Below, piece after piece: positions 18,360-28,576 of a DNA stretch of 64,000 nucleotides. A program made the translations under genes and the position numbers. How positions within the stretch are numbered: the first letter of the stretch is position 1; each line of letters starts with the position of its first letter. The stretch lies in assembly GCA_036743375.1 (NCBI GenBank), contig DAINPP010000003.1, positions 1 to 64,000 of the forward strand, in the 5' to 3' direction. Below the pieces are notes generated by a model. It made no database searches, was not told the DNA's origin, and worked only from the letters and a program-made list of their open reading frames with translations. The stretch comes from DAINPP01 sp036743375 (GTDB lineage Bacteria; Thermotogota; Thermotogae; MWEM01).

Positions 18360-20031
18360 ATTGGCAAAGATGATGAAAAACTGGTTAATGGAGATAGTCA
18401 ATGACTGTCTTGTTAATATTGGAATTATGGATGCGGCATTAAAGATCAGGGTAGAAATCCCACCGAACAGGGAATTCGGAGATTTTTCGACAAATGCGGC
18501 GATGGTTTGTGCCAAAGCGGCAAAGATGCCCCCAAGAAAGTTGGCCGAAAGGCTGACGGAAGAACTTGAAAAGAAAGACGCCATTGAGAAAACCGAGATT
18601 GCAGGTCCGGGATTTATCAACATTTTTTTGAGTACGGAATTCTACAACGAGAGACTGCTTGAAATTCTCAATGCCGAAACACCCTCAGCATATTTCTCAT
18701 ACAATATAGGGAACAATGAAAAGGTACAGATAGAATTTGTCAGTGCCAATCCAACGGGTCCCCTTACCGTCGGACACGGTAGACAGGCCATTATCGGTGA
18801 TATTCTTTCTTCCGTCTATGAAAGATTCGGGTATGAAATAACGAGAGAATATTATTTCAACGATGCCGGAAAACAGATGAAAAAACTGTCCAGATCCCTC
18901 TGGGTCAGATACAATGAACTATTCGGAATCGAAAATGAAATTCCTGAAGGTGGCTATCACGGGGAATACATCATCGACCTTGCAAAGGATTTTCAGAAAG
19001 AGGTGGGCGAAAAATACAAAGACCTCTGGAACGATGAAGCGGATGCAGCCTGTCTTGCAAAGGCAAAGGATGAGATGTTTGTTCAGATAAAGCATACACT
19101 GAAGATGCTCGGCATTGTATTCGATGTCTATTTCTCCGAAGGATCTCTTTTTACGGATGGGACGGTAGAAAAAGTCAGGCAGATCTTTACGGATAATGAT
19201 CTGGTCTATGAGGCTGATGGTGCACTCTGGTTGAAGGTCTCACAATTTATCGATGAAAAGGATAAGGTACTCATCCGGTCAGACGGTATGCCAACTTATT
19301 TTTTCACGGATATCGCCAACCATTATAAAAAGCACGAAAGAGGGTTCCGTAAGGTTTTTGATATCTGGGGAGCGGATCATCACGGTCATATTCCCAGGAT
19401 GAAGGCCGCTATGAAGGCACTTGGCTTCGAGGATGATTTCTTCAACGTAATTCTTCATCAGATGGTCAGTCTGAAAAAGGGTGGGGAAATTGTAAAGATG
19501 TCCACAAGGGCCGGTACTTTCACCACACTCGATGAGCTGATGGAGATGGTCGGAAAGGATGCGACAAGATATTTCTATGCAATGGTAGACAAGGACGCAC
19601 AGCTTATCTTCGATATCGATCTCGCAAAAAGCCAGTCAATGGAAAATCCGGTTTATTACGTTCAGTACGCTCATGCCAGGATCTGTAGTCTGATAGATAA
19701 TGCGGAGAGAAGGGGCATCAGCTTCAAGAGAGGGGAAGATCTTGATAAGCTTACTTCGAGAGCAGACCATCTTATGATCAGGGATCTGTTACTTTATACG
19801 GACAGTCTGTATGAGATGATCAGTACAAATTCTCCTCATAAACTCACCAATTATATTCATGACATAGCGGCCATGTTCCATCAGTATTATAATTCTAATG
19901 TATTCGTTAATCCAGATGATGTACAGACTTCAAATGCCAGGTTGAATCTTGCTATTGCCGTAAAAACCGTAATAGCCGATGCACTTTCTCTCATAGGAGT
20001 TGATGCACCACAGAAAATGGAGCAGATTTAA
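18352..20031 (+). CDS. argS: Arginyl-tRNA synthetase
   Basis: 559 residues, normal for ArgRS. The class I HIGH-type signature appears as SANPTGPLTVGHGR (about residue 130), the KMSK-type loop as KMSTRAGTF (about 384), and the C-terminal anticodon-binding helical domain carries NPVYYVQYAHARICS. It charges tRNA-Arg in the cytoplasm. The start may be GTG 18352 or TTG 18361; both overlap or abut the previous gene. The next gene starts within this stop codon (TAATG). Confidence 0.96.
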   Translation: MNELAKMMKNWLMEIVNDCLVNIGIMDAALKIRVEIPPNREFGDFSTNAAMVCAKAAKMPPRKLAERLTEELEKKDAIEKTEIAGPGFINIFLSTEFYNERLLEILNAETPSAYFSYNIGNNEKVQIEFVSANPTGPLTVGHGRQAIIGDILSSVYERFGYEITREYYFNDAGKQMKKLSRSLWVRYNELFGIENEIPEGGYHGEYIIDLAKDFQKEVGEKYKDLWNDEADAACLAKAKDEMFVQIKHTLKMLGIVFDVYFSEGSLFTDGTVEKVRQIFTDNDLVYEADGALWLKVSQFIDEKDKVLIRSDGMPTYFFTDIANHYKKHERGFRKVFDIWGADHHGHIPRMKAAMKALGFEDDFFNVILHQMVSLKKGGEIVKMSTRAGTFTTLDELMEMVGKDATRYFYAMVDKDAQLIFDIDLAKSQSMENPVYYVQYAHARICSLIDNAERRGISFKRGEDLDKLTSRADHLMIRDLLLYTDSLYEMISTNSPHKLTNYIHDIAAMFHQYYNSNVFVNPDDVQTSNARLNLAIAVKTVIADALSLIGVDAPQKMEQI

Positions 20032-21431
20032 TGTCCACAGATATGAACAGGATTGATACGATAGCGGCAATCGCCACACCCGTTGGAAACGGGGCGATTT
20101 CCGTTGTCAGATTGACTGGCAGAGACAGCCTCGATATCTTGAAAAAACACTTTTCCGGGAGCAGCGAGACGTTTACTCCGAGAAAGGTATATTACGGAAA
20201 ATGGTTGAACAGGAAAAATACAATGATTGATGAGGTTCAGATTATCTTTTACAAAGCTCCTCATTCCTATACCGGTGAAGATATGCTTGAGATCATGTGT
20301 CATGGTGGTCAGATTGTTACCGAGATGATTCTCGAAACCCTGCTTGATGATTGTAAACCGGCATTAAAAGGGGAATTCACCTTTCGTGCTTTTCTGAACA
20401 ACAAAGTAGACTTGATCAAGGCACAGGCTATCAACGATATTATTAACGTCAAGACTCGAAAAGGGGCTGAACTTCTGGTAAAGGGGCTGGAAGGAAGACT
20501 TTCGGCACTCGTAGAACAAATCCAGGATGAATTTACCAAGATTTCTGCGATGATAGAAGTACAGATAGATTACCCTGATGAGATTTTTGAACACAGTGAG
20601 GTAGATGAGATCCTTCAGGCCTTATTTACGGTCAGGACAAGAATCGAATCCGTCCTGAATGGGGCTGCCAATTCTATCAGATTAAAAGATGGCATCGACA
20701 CGGTCATTATAGGACCACCGAATGCGGGAAAATCAACTCTGTTGAACACCTTACTGAAGGAAGATCGTGCAATCGTTACCGATACCCCCGGAACAACGAG
20801 GGATTATATCAGAGAGGAATTGAACGTCAACGGTATTCTTCTCAATCTCGTTGATACCGCCGGAATACGAAAATCGAATGACACGATAGAAACTCTGGGA
20901 ATAGAAAGAAGCCTCAGCATGTTCAGAAATGCGCCGTTTGTGATGTTCATCTTTGATATAACGGCGGGGATTGATGAACAGAGTAAAAAGCTGATCGAAG
21001 AAGCGCGGCTGGAAAACAAAAAGATTCTGATCATCCTGAATAAAACGGATTTAAGTAATAATGAATCTGATAGCAGGGCGGTCACAGAAGCAATCAAGGG
21101 AGAATTAAAGACTTATGCCGATGTTCATGAAATTTCCGCACTGAAAAAGAGGGGAATTGCCGAACTGGAAAACTATATCTACGACGCTGTTAAAGGGCTT
21201 GTTTCTGTAAATGACAACGATCTCATCTTCAACAAATTACAGAAAAACACACTGGAGAAGATTTACGGTCTGACCAATTCGACCGTAGAAGATATACAGG
21301 AAGGCTTCACAATAGATCTGGTGGCCATAAAGATAAGAGAAATCATTCAGGATTTAAACAGGCTGACCGGAAGAGATTACGAGGAAGATCTGATCAACAC
21401 GCTTTTTTCAACATTCTGTCTTGGAAAATAA
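20031..21431 (+). CDS. mnmE: tRNA uridine-5-carboxymethylaminomethyl(34) synthesis GTPase MnmE
   Basis: 466 residues with the N-terminal tetrahydrofolate-binding domain (DTIAAIATPVGNGAISVVRLTG), a central helical domain and an inserted Ras-like G domain: GPPNAGKSTLLN (about 227), TPGTTRD, DTAGI and NKTDL. It ends FCLGK, the conserved CxGK motif. With MnmG it modifies U34 of tRNAs reading mixed codon boxes. The ATG overlaps the argS stop. Confidence 0.97.
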   Translation: MSTDMNRIDTIAAIATPVGNGAISVVRLTGRDSLDILKKHFSGSSETFTPRKVYYGKWLNRKNTMIDEVQIIFYKAPHSYTGEDMLEIMCHGGQIVTEMILETLLDDCKPALKGEFTFRAFLNNKVDLIKAQAINDIINVKTRKGAELLVKGLEGRLSALVEQIQDEFTKISAMIEVQIDYPDEIFEHSEVDEILQALFTVRTRIESVLNGAANSIRLKDGIDTVIIGPPNAGKSTLLNTLLKEDRAIVTDTPGTTRDYIREELNVNGILLNLVDTAGIRKSNDTIETLGIERSLSMFRNAPFVMFIFDITAGIDEQSKKLIEEARLENKKILIILNKTDLSNNESDSRAVTEAIKGELKTYADVHEISALKKRGIAELENYIYDAVKGLVSVNDNDLIFNKLQKNTLEKIYGLTNSTVEDIQEGFTIDLVAIKIREIIQDLNRLTGRDYEEDLINTLFSTFCLGK

Positions 21432-21451
21432 TTTAAAGGATGATCGCTTAA

Positions 21452-22828
21452 ATGGAAAACATTATCGGAAATAATGAGATATATTACCTGTTTACATGTC
21501 CAAGGATGTTCTATTTTTATCTGAAATCGGACAGAGAGGATGTCGTCGTTGAAAACGCGCTGGAAAAAGACAGGGTAATGAGTATCAGGGACTATTTTAA
21601 AAATATAATCTGGGTAGACTCAAAAAAAGATACGGAGATAACCCTGAGGGCTGCATATAACAGACGAGACATGTTAAATCCGATGCTTGAAGGGGTGATC
21701 AACGGTGAACGGTTTAAACTGAGTATTCATGCAATGTTGTGGAAAAAAGACAAATTTCATCTCGTTATTTCACATCTCTCAAGGCGTCTCAGTAAGAGGC
21801 ATCTGGTTCTCGCGGCACTCTTTGTACATCTCGCCGAAAAAAACGATATTCCCGTATCTCATAATATTCTTTTCCTGAGAAAGAAAAATCTAAAGACGAA
21901 AAGGGTTCACGATACAGAAATGGAATATTTTTTTGAGGAACTCAGGGATATAGAGAGAATGCAGGAGCCCCCTCCGGCCTCTGGAAACAGAATCTGTAAT
22001 TTCTGTTCATTCTGGGAAAAATGTCATAATCTGGAAACTGATGATCGTAAAAATCTTCCGGTCGTTCAGATTCGCGGTATTGGTTCAAGTGTGGAAAAGA
22101 TGTTGAATGAGGTTGGCGTGTTTACACTGAATGATTTATTGGAGATTCCATTGACTCAGACACTTGAAGAGGAAATAAAAAACGTGGTCAGGTTCAAACT
22201 TCAGGCTTATTCATTTGTCAACGATACGGCTCTTTTTCTCATCCCCCCGGAAGAAATGATCAAGAATGATAAAAAGAAAGGGGTATACTTTGACATAGAG
22301 GCTGATGAAGCGCCGTATTTATTTGGATTTTTAGAAGAAGATACGTATAAATATTATCTACTCGATAAAAAAAGCACGAGAAATCAGCAGATCAATGAAA
22401 TCCTCTCTTATGTAAGTGGTATTCAGAACAACCTTTATCATTACTGTGAGTATGAAAACAGAATTCTCAGACAGTTGTCAAATGAAGCGAGAACTGAATT
22501 TTCAGTGGAAAATCAGATGATAGACATTTACGAATTATTTATCAAGAAAGTGTACACACCCCTCAGACATTATTCGTTAAAATCAATAGCAAAGTGGCTT
22601 GGATTCAAATGGAGAGTTGGTCTTGACGGCAGGAGTTCAATTCAGGAATACAGAAGGTGGTTGAACACGGGGAATCAAAAACATCTTGAGGCCCTCCTGT
22701 TGTATAATGAGGATGATTGTAGAGCAACACGTGTCCTGAAAAACTGGATTACAGAACCGAAAAAATTTAACCAGAGATTTTTAATACTGGAAAAGGGAGA
22801 TGTCAATGATATCCTTAAGCGAAAATGA
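21452..22828 (+). CDS. TM0106-family RecB-like nuclease with RNase H-like domain
   Basis: 458 residues. The N-terminal half is RecB/Cas4-like: it opens with YLFTCPRMFYFYL and ends in a Cys set (NRICNFCSFWEKCHNL, about 178-191) that could bind an Fe-S cluster. A helix-hairpin-helix-like linker (QIRGIGSSVEKMLNEVGV) leads to an RNase H-like (YprB/RNase_H_2) domain with FDIEADE (about 276), HYCEYENRIL and YNEDDCRATRVL (about 427). The layout matches the TM0106 family of predicted nucleases. It is presumably in DNA or RNA processing; the exact substrate is unknown. It overlaps the HAD phosphatase gene by 29 nt. Confidence 0.85.
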   Translation: MENIIGNNEIYYLFTCPRMFYFYLKSDREDVVVENALEKDRVMSIRDYFKNIIWVDSKKDTEITLRAAYNRRDMLNPMLEGVINGERFKLSIHAMLWKKDKFHLVISHLSRRLSKRHLVLAALFVHLAEKNDIPVSHNILFLRKKNLKTKRVHDTEMEYFFEELRDIERMQEPPPASGNRICNFCSFWEKCHNLETDDRKNLPVVQIRGIGSSVEKMLNEVGVFTLNDLLEIPLTQTLEEEIKNVVRFKLQAYSFVNDTALFLIPPEEMIKNDKKKGVYFDIEADEAPYLFGFLEEDTYKYYLLDKKSTRNQQINEILSYVSGIQNNLYHYCEYENRILRQLSNEARTEFSVENQMIDIYELFIKKVYTPLRHYSLKSIAKWLGFKWRVGLDGRSSIQEYRRWLNTGNQKHLEALLLYNEDDCRATRVLKNWITEPKKFNQRFLILEKGDVNDILKRK

Positions 22829-23636
22829 AAAACTGATAGACTTAATAAACCAAAAAGAGCTGTTTCTCTTTGATATGGACGGAACCGTTTACCTTGACAA
22901 TGAGCCTATCGACGGCAGTATAGAATTTATAAAAAAGATAACGAAAAATGGTAAAAAGGTCTTTTTTTTCACGAATAATTCCTCAAAGAGTAGAAATGAC
23001 TATGTCCTCAAATTAAAGATGATGGGATTAAATGTAAAAAAAGAAGATGTTATTACATCCAATCAGGTTGCGGCCCATTATATCAACGAACATCATAAGG
23101 GGGCAAGGGTTCTTTATCTCGGTAATTTTCCGGCTTCCCAGGAGATGAAGGAATATGGAATCAACGTTATTCCCGCTTATGAAAAGAATATTGCTCAAAA
23201 AGTCGATATAGCCCTTATGGCTTATGATACGGCAATCAATTATGAAAAAATAAAAGTATTCACTTATTTTCTGAATAAAGGGGTTCGTTACATCGTAACT
23301 CATCCCGATATAAATTGTCCTTCGACAATCGGCGGAATTCCCGATGTTGGCGCTTTTATGGAGCTGTTTGCAGCCTCTACCGGCAGATATCCGGATAAGA
23401 TCCTCGGCAAACCTTCAGTTGAAGTACTTGATTTTGCAATGAAACTCGGAGATTGTTCCAAAGAAAAGACCATTTTCTTTGGAGACAGAATGTATACCGA
23501 TATACGGATGGCCGTCAATAACCATATCACGTCGGTTCTTGTGCTCAGCGGTGAAACTCAAATAGGAGATCTTGAGAAATATGATTATGCACCTGATTTT
23601 ATCATTGAATCTATAAAATCTTTATCAACTCTTTGA
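22800..23636 (+). CDS. HAD-superfamily IIA sugar-phosphatase (NagD-like)
   Basis: 278 residues. HAD motif I is LFDMDGTVYLDN (nucleophile Asp about 25), motif II FFFTNNSSKSR, motif III GKPS and motif IV FFGDRMYTDIRMA. The cap is the IIA type. The family dephosphorylates sugar phosphates, nucleotides or glycolytic by-products. ATG 22800 follows AAAAGGGAG inside the previous gene. Confidence 0.92.
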   Translation: MSMISLSENEKLIDLINQKELFLFDMDGTVYLDNEPIDGSIEFIKKITKNGKKVFFFTNNSSKSRNDYVLKLKMMGLNVKKEDVITSNQVAAHYINEHHKGARVLYLGNFPASQEMKEYGINVIPAYEKNIAQKVDIALMAYDTAINYEKIKVFTYFLNKGVRYIVTHPDINCPSTIGGIPDVGAFMELFAASTGRYPDKILGKPSVEVLDFAMKLGDCSKEKTIFFGDRMYTDIRMAVNNHITSVLVLSGETQIGDLEKYDYAPDFIIESIKSLSTL

Positions 23637-23653
23637 GAGAGGAGTTTCACAAA

Positions 23654-26188
23654 ATGAATATATTTAAGAAAAAGGAAAGAAACGAAACCGTTGCAGGCTT
23701 TCAGGCGGAAAGGATAGTTTCTGAAGATATTTCTCTGAACGTGGCCTTTGCTTCGCTCGTAAATCGCTATTCTGAAAATCTGAAGGACAAATTTACATCG
23801 AGTGACATCATCAGCAGATTCCACATCAAAGACAGAGAATTGCAGAAGATCCTTTCAAAATGGATTGCTGAACTTGTAGAGGCTTCCGAACTTGATCTTA
23901 TTATGACGGGAAAAAACGAGAACGGTGATTTTATGTTTATGAGGGGAGAGCTGTTTGACCGAGTGCTGAAGAACAAGTTGAACCAGTTGGATAATCTTTT
24001 AAACGAAAATCAGACATATGCTTTTCTTCAAGAAATTTCCGGGTCTAAAGATGTTAATCTGAGTCTTTTGAGATCAGAAATCGAAAGAAAGATGAATCCG
24101 CTGGTACGTTTCGACGAGGGATCAAGAAACATGCCCGTTATACTCAATCTCTGCAAGTATATAATTCCTGAAACAAATGTATTCATTAACGATGAAATTC
24201 TCCAGAAATACGATCTGACCCCCCAGAAAATAGAAACCGAAAGTAAAAAGGTAAAAAAGATCATGTTTTCAGCAACATCGAAAAATAAGGAAGGGGACGC
24301 TGAGGATATTATTGTCACCGCGTTTTCGATGTTACTTCAGGAGGCCGGAAAACTCATTTTAACAAGGGAAGACATAGAAAAAACCAGAGCGTATCGTGTT
24401 TTCTTTTCGTCTATGGCATTCGAAACGCTTCAAAAGCTTGCAAAGATCGTGTATAAATATTCTCCTTTGACCGGCAATGACTTCATCAGTTTCTATCCTG
24501 AAAACTGGCTTGATATAAAGATTATCAGTGAACAGATAGAAAAGGAAGGAGAACTTTCTCCGGCAATGACTATCGATGAACTCGTCAAGCAAAGATATGC
24601 CTTTCTGACGGAACCAGAAATTGCCACGATGAAAAAGATCATGGCCATCAACAACCCACAGATCACAGAAGGCCAAACAGGGGATGTCTCGCCTGAAGAC
24701 GACTTCCCGGAAAAAGGGGAGATAGAACCCATTCCGATAGAGACACTTCAGTATGAAGCTGAAGACACAATCCCCAAAAAAACCGAGCTTAGACCATTCC
24801 CCAATCCTGAAAATCCGGTTAAAACTGAATCTATTATAAGTATATTTCCCGAAGATAATGGCACGGAAACAGGCAACAAGTCCGTTAAGAAGAACGATAA
24901 GTTAAAAAAGAAAAAGAAATTCGAACCTTCAGAACCGCTTAAATTTCTTGATTCTATGATTGTAAACGAAAACAGTAAGGAAAATATTGGAATAAAACGT
25001 GCTGAGGCAAAGTATGACCGTTCTGGAAATGGAACTTTTAATATTAAGGCCGGTGATTTGAATCCGGATCTCTTTAATAAAAGCGAAAAGCATTTCCTTA
25101 TCCGAATACTCGATTCTACAATGGTAGAATCCGGATATTATTCTCATGAAGAAGATGGGGAATTCGGAGAATTTACAGATAAGCTGAGGTCCGTTGAATG
25201 GTTTGAAATACAGAGAGAAGGATCCGGTATTATCATCAGGAGGAATCCGTATTATGATCCAATTATCTTCACCCGCTTACGACGGGAGATTGAAGAGGGT
25301 TTTTTAGAAGAAACCGGAGAGATTGCCACCGAAGAAACAGAAGATTCAAAAACGGATACGATGGCTGAACAGGAAATCATACCGGCCGAAAAATCAACGG
25401 AGAACAGCGAAGAAGATTTTAAATCTGAACGGATCGATATAACGGAAGAGGGGCAAAAGACAGATAGTGTTCAGAAACAACCCGTACTAAACGGGGAAAT
25501 CTTTTCGATCAACGCCGGAGGCGATGAATCGACGGACACGTCTACTCAGAGTAATACGGTGGATTTCACTGAAACGGAAGGGGATTATGATAAGGCTGAC
25601 GATTCATTACTCTCTGGCTTATTGATAGACGACTCTTCTATCAATAAGGATCATTTGCAGAAAAAAGAAATCATCAGCACGAACGATTCGGTTGACGAAG
25701 ACGATAGAATGGACTTTTATATAAAGAGTGAATCGTCCAAGAAGGCTTCTGAAGAGACCGACAGTCAGGAGATCTTTGAAATCATAAAAAATAACTTCAA
25801 CACGGAATCGTATGGTTCAAATGAGGTAGAGACGGAAAAATCTCCGCCCTCTGATTTCAGCCAGGGTTCAACAGAAGGAAATGTGAATGAACCTGAAAGG
25901 ATGAATGATATAAACACAGAGACACCTGCCGAAGATGAAGATAGCGATGAGGAGAATATTCTCGAGGGGAAAATCATCTCCGTCCTGACCGAGGATGAGG
26001 AAAAATGGCTCAAGATAGAAATGATGTCAAAGATGCTCGGTTTCGAATTACGTGACGGGTTAGCCTATAGGCCGGATATAGCAATATTTGACGACAGTTA
26101 TAAACATCTTGAACCCATTGCAAGAAATTCCGGAGCATTGATAATGAATCTCGATCAATTTATGAAAAGAATTGGTTTAACGCATTAA
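23654..26188 (+). CDS. Large acidic, low-complexity protein of unknown function
   Basis: 844 residues from ATG 23654, after GAGAGGAG. Residues about 1-350 are helical and soluble, with an alternating pattern suggesting a winged-helix or alpha-solenoid fold. Residues about 350-800 are strongly acidic and rich in Glu, Ser, Thr and Asp, probably disordered, interrupted by a folded patch near 455-560 (FLIRILDSTMVESGYY...VEWFEIQREGSGIIIRRN). The last 50 residues are again ordered. No signal peptide or membrane helix is seen and no known domain is recognised. It lies between a HAD phosphatase and an adaptor-like membrane protein in the PilT run, so a role in a surface apparatus is possible but unproven. 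Confidence 0.75.
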   Translation: MNIFKKKERNETVAGFQAERIVSEDISLNVAFASLVNRYSENLKDKFTSSDIISRFHIKDRELQKILSKWIAELVEASELDLIMTGKNENGDFMFMRGELFDRVLKNKLNQLDNLLNENQTYAFLQEISGSKDVNLSLLRSEIERKMNPLVRFDEGSRNMPVILNLCKYIIPETNVFINDEILQKYDLTPQKIETESKKVKKIMFSATSKNKEGDAEDIIVTAFSMLLQEAGKLILTREDIEKTRAYRVFFSSMAFETLQKLAKIVYKYSPLTGNDFISFYPENWLDIKIISEQIEKEGELSPAMTIDELVKQRYAFLTEPEIATMKKIMAINNPQITEGQTGDVSPEDDFPEKGEIEPIPIETLQYEAEDTIPKKTELRPFPNPENPVKTESIISIFPEDNGTETGNKSVKKNDKLKKKKKFEPSEPLKFLDSMIVNENSKENIGIKRAEAKYDRSGNGTFNIKAGDLNPDLFNKSEKHFLIRILDSTMVESGYYSHEEDGEFGEFTDKLRSVEWFEIQREGSGIIIRRNPYYDPIIFTRLRREIEEGFLEETGEIATEETEDSKTDTMAEQEIIPAEKSTENSEEDFKSERIDITEEGQKTDSVQKQPVLNGEIFSINAGGDESTDTSTQSNTVDFTETEGDYDKADDSLLSGLLIDDSSINKDHLQKKEIISTNDSVDEDDRMDFYIKSESSKKASEETDSQEIFEIIKNNFNTESYGSNEVETEKSPPSDFSQGSTEGNVNEPERMNDINTETPAEDEDSDEENILEGKIISVLTEDEEKWLKIEMMSKMLGFELRDGLAYRPDIAIFDDSYKHLEPIARNSGALIMNLDQFMKRIGLTH

Positions 26189-26199
26189 GGAGCAGGTCA

Positions 26200-27063
26200 T
26201 TGAAGAAGATTCCCATCATCCTAAGTATATTCATCATCGTCATCATCGTTGTCATCACTATCCTGTTTACTCGGAAAACAGAATTCGTGACCACAACCTT
26301 TAAAAGACTTGAAACCTATTCCGTTGAAGAAAAAGTACTCTTTGATAGGACAATAGAACTGAAAACCCCTACAGATGATTTCATCGAGACAATTCTTGTT
26401 CATGAAGGTGATAGAGTCGTTCGTGATGCGTTGTTGCTCAAATTCGAAAGGGATGAAGAGGAATTTCTCCTTTCAAAGGCACGGAATGAATACGCAATGG
26501 CGGTGTTAAACGCTGGAAATGCCATACAAGAGGAAAAAAAGAAGGCCATTGAACTGGCCGAAAAAAGGCTTCTGAACACCGAAATGCGCAGTCCGGTTGA
26601 TGGGTATGTGATCACACTGGAAGCGCATTCGAATATATTTTCTGAAAAGGGAAGTACTTTGATGACCCTTCTCGAATCGGACAGTCGCCCTTATATTGTC
26701 CTGGATTCAACCACTGAGGCCTTTCTTGATAAGGCTGAATATATCAGTCTTGTGGTAAAACCGGATGATATCAAGGTACTTATCTCCCGTGAGGATATGA
26801 TCAAGGATGAAAAGGGAAGCCTGTTAATCATACCAGTGGAATTAAACCGATTTGATTCCAGAAATTTTAATTTTTTGTTTGCCGTAATGGAGATTAAATA
26901 CTACAGCGATGACCTTGCCTGGATTCCCAGTGATTATTTACTGAATTCCAGTGTGCATTTAAATGATGGGACGATGAGACAGGTGGATATCATCGAGAAG
27001 AAAGACGATTTAATTCTTGTGAACGGAATAAACTCAGGAGAAATTCTGACAACCGAGAGGTGA
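26200..27063 (+). CDS. Membrane-anchored HlyD-like adaptor protein with lipoyl-type domain
   Basis: 287 residues from TTG 26200, with AAGGAG 8 nt before it. An N-terminal membrane anchor (IPIILSIFIIVIIVVITILF) precedes a barrel-sandwich (biotinyl-lipoyl) half-motif VHEGDRVVRDALLLKFE, a short helical hairpin (about 85-125, charged heptads) and the second half TEMRSPVDGYVITLEAH. This is the periplasmic adaptor layout but with a very short hairpin and no adjacent transporter. It is likely a cell-envelope protein. It ends 4 nt before pilT. Confidence 0.72.
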   Translation: MKKIPIILSIFIIVIIVVITILFTRKTEFVTTTFKRLETYSVEEKVLFDRTIELKTPTDDFIETILVHEGDRVVRDALLLKFERDEEEFLLSKARNEYAMAVLNAGNAIQEEKKKAIELAEKRLLNTEMRSPVDGYVITLEAHSNIFSEKGSTLMTLLESDSRPYIVLDSTTEAFLDKAEYISLVVKPDDIKVLISREDMIKDEKGSLLIIPVELNRFDSRNFNFLFAVMEIKYYSDDLAWIPSDYLLNSSVHLNDGTMRQVDIIEKKDDLILVNGINSGEILTTER

Positions 27064-27067
27064 TTAT

Positions 27068-28141
27068 ATGGCTGTAATAGATATACCCAAACTGATTTAT
27101 CATGCATACAGACTCAACGCATCGGATGTCCATTTATCTGTGGGTGAGCATCCGGTATACAGAGTTTTCGGTGAATTACAGAGACTTCAGGATATCCCCG
27201 TTTTCAGTAAAGAAGAGCTTGAAAAAAGTCTTGAGTATCTGTATGAAAAGATCAATTTAAAAAAGGGCGAACAAAAAGAACTGGATTTCTCCTTCGGTAT
27301 AAAAGATGTCATAAGAGTCAGGGCCAATATTTACTTTGAAAGGAGAAATCCCGCAGCGGCCTTCAGAATTATTACCAAAAAGGTTAGGACGCTTGATGAA
27401 TTAAAACTGCCCGTTGTGTTAAAGGACTGGAGCGAGAAAAAAAGTGGTCTGATCCTTGTTGCAGGGCCTACAGGCAGTGGTAAATCGACTTCGATGGCGG
27501 CAATGCTTGAACATATCAACACGATAAAAAATGTACATATCCTGACGGTAGAAGACCCGATAGAATATATCTTTGAAAGCAAAAAGGCCCTCGTCCATCA
27601 GAGAGAACTCGGACTGGATACGGATTCATTCAAAGATGGGTTAAAATATGCCTTGAGACAGGATCCTGATGTTATACTCGTAGGAGAAATGAGGGATCTT
27701 GATACGATGGCCCTTGCCCTGACCGCTGCGGAAACCGGTCATCTTGTCTTTGGAACAATACATACAAATTCCGCACCAACTGCTCCTGAACGTATCATCG
27801 ATGTGTTTCCCGCCCATCAGCAGAAACAGATCACATTACAGTTGGCTAATTCACTGATAGGTGTCTTATATCAACGGCTTATCAGGAAAGCTGATGATGA
27901 AGGCTTCTTCCCTGTTGCGGAGATCATGCTGGCAACTCCCGGCGTCAGAAATCTCATCAGAGAGCAGAAACTCCATCAGATAGGAACACTGATGGAAACG
28001 GGAAAGAAATTCGGGATGAAACCATTTGATGACGCCCTGATTGAGGCCTATGAAAATAAGATTATTACAAAAGAAAGTGTCCTTCAATATTGCAGGGATA
28101 CGGAAAAAGTAGGGAAAAAACTTGGAACATTCAGAATTTAA
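27068..28141 (+). CDS. pilT: PilT-type twitching motility ATPase
   Basis: 357 residues, the normal PilT length. N-terminal PAS-like region with ASDVHLSVG, Walker A AGPTGSGKSTSMAAM (about residue 137), Asp box VEDPIEY, Walker B ILVGEMRDLDTM, His box GTIHTNSAP and the PilT-type C-terminal VRNLIREQKLHQI. The hexameric ATPase powers pilus retraction. PilB, PilC and major pilin genes are not in the window, apart from a doubtful pilin-like protein at 18018. GAGGTGAT precedes the ATG. Confidence 0.92.
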   Translation: MAVIDIPKLIYHAYRLNASDVHLSVGEHPVYRVFGELQRLQDIPVFSKEELEKSLEYLYEKINLKKGEQKELDFSFGIKDVIRVRANIYFERRNPAAAFRIITKKVRTLDELKLPVVLKDWSEKKSGLILVAGPTGSGKSTSMAAMLEHINTIKNVHILTVEDPIEYIFESKKALVHQRELGLDTDSFKDGLKYALRQDPDVILVGEMRDLDTMALALTAAETGHLVFGTIHTNSAPTAPERIIDVFPAHQQKQITLQLANSLIGVLYQRLIRKADDEGFFPVAEIMLATPGVRNLIREQKLHQIGTLMETGKKFGMKPFDDALIEAYENKIITKESVLQYCRDTEKVGKKLGTFRI

Positions 28142-28541
28142 CAGATCCATGGAAGATCTCTTTGATTTTGAGAGGTTGACGAAAAATAAAAGTGAAATAC
28201 CGACAGATATCTATGCCTATATAGGTGATTCTTTTTTTAATCTCATAGCCACTTTTCATTCGATAAAGGATGGAAGGACGAAGACCGTCATAGCAAATCG
28301 GAGAGGTGTCGAATTAAAAAGGGCTTCGGGACAGAAAAAACTGCTTGAAGACTGTATGGAAAAACTGACAGATGAAGAAAAAGAGATCGTAAAGAAGGGC
28401 TTGAATTCCAAAGGGGCCAAAAAAAGGGGAAACGATATCGATTACAGATATGCGACGGCTTTTGAAACACTTGTAGGTTATCTCTTTGTAACAAAAAACT
28501 GGGAACGGTTGAATGATATTTTCAGAACCCCCGCATTATGA
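28122..28541 (+). CDS. mrnC: Mini-ribonuclease III (MrnC)
   Basis: 139 residues, with the catalytic RNase III half-domain but no dsRNA-binding domain: YAYIGDSFFNLI near residue 30 and the conserved NDIDYRYATAFETLVGYLF near 105. In Bacillus the enzyme matures 23S rRNA. TTG 28122 with AGGGAAAAAA is preferred over ATG 28149, which has no ribosome site. The start overlaps pilT by 20 nt. Confidence 0.9.
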   Translation: MEHSEFNRSMEDLFDFERLTKNKSEIPTDIYAYIGDSFFNLIATFHSIKDGRTKTVIANRRGVELKRASGQKKLLEDCMEKLTDEEKEIVKKGLNSKGAKKRGNDIDYRYATAFETLVGYLFVTKNWERLNDIFRTPAL

Positions 28542-28576
28542 CGATAATAGGATAGCAATGAAACGAGGGTGAAATC

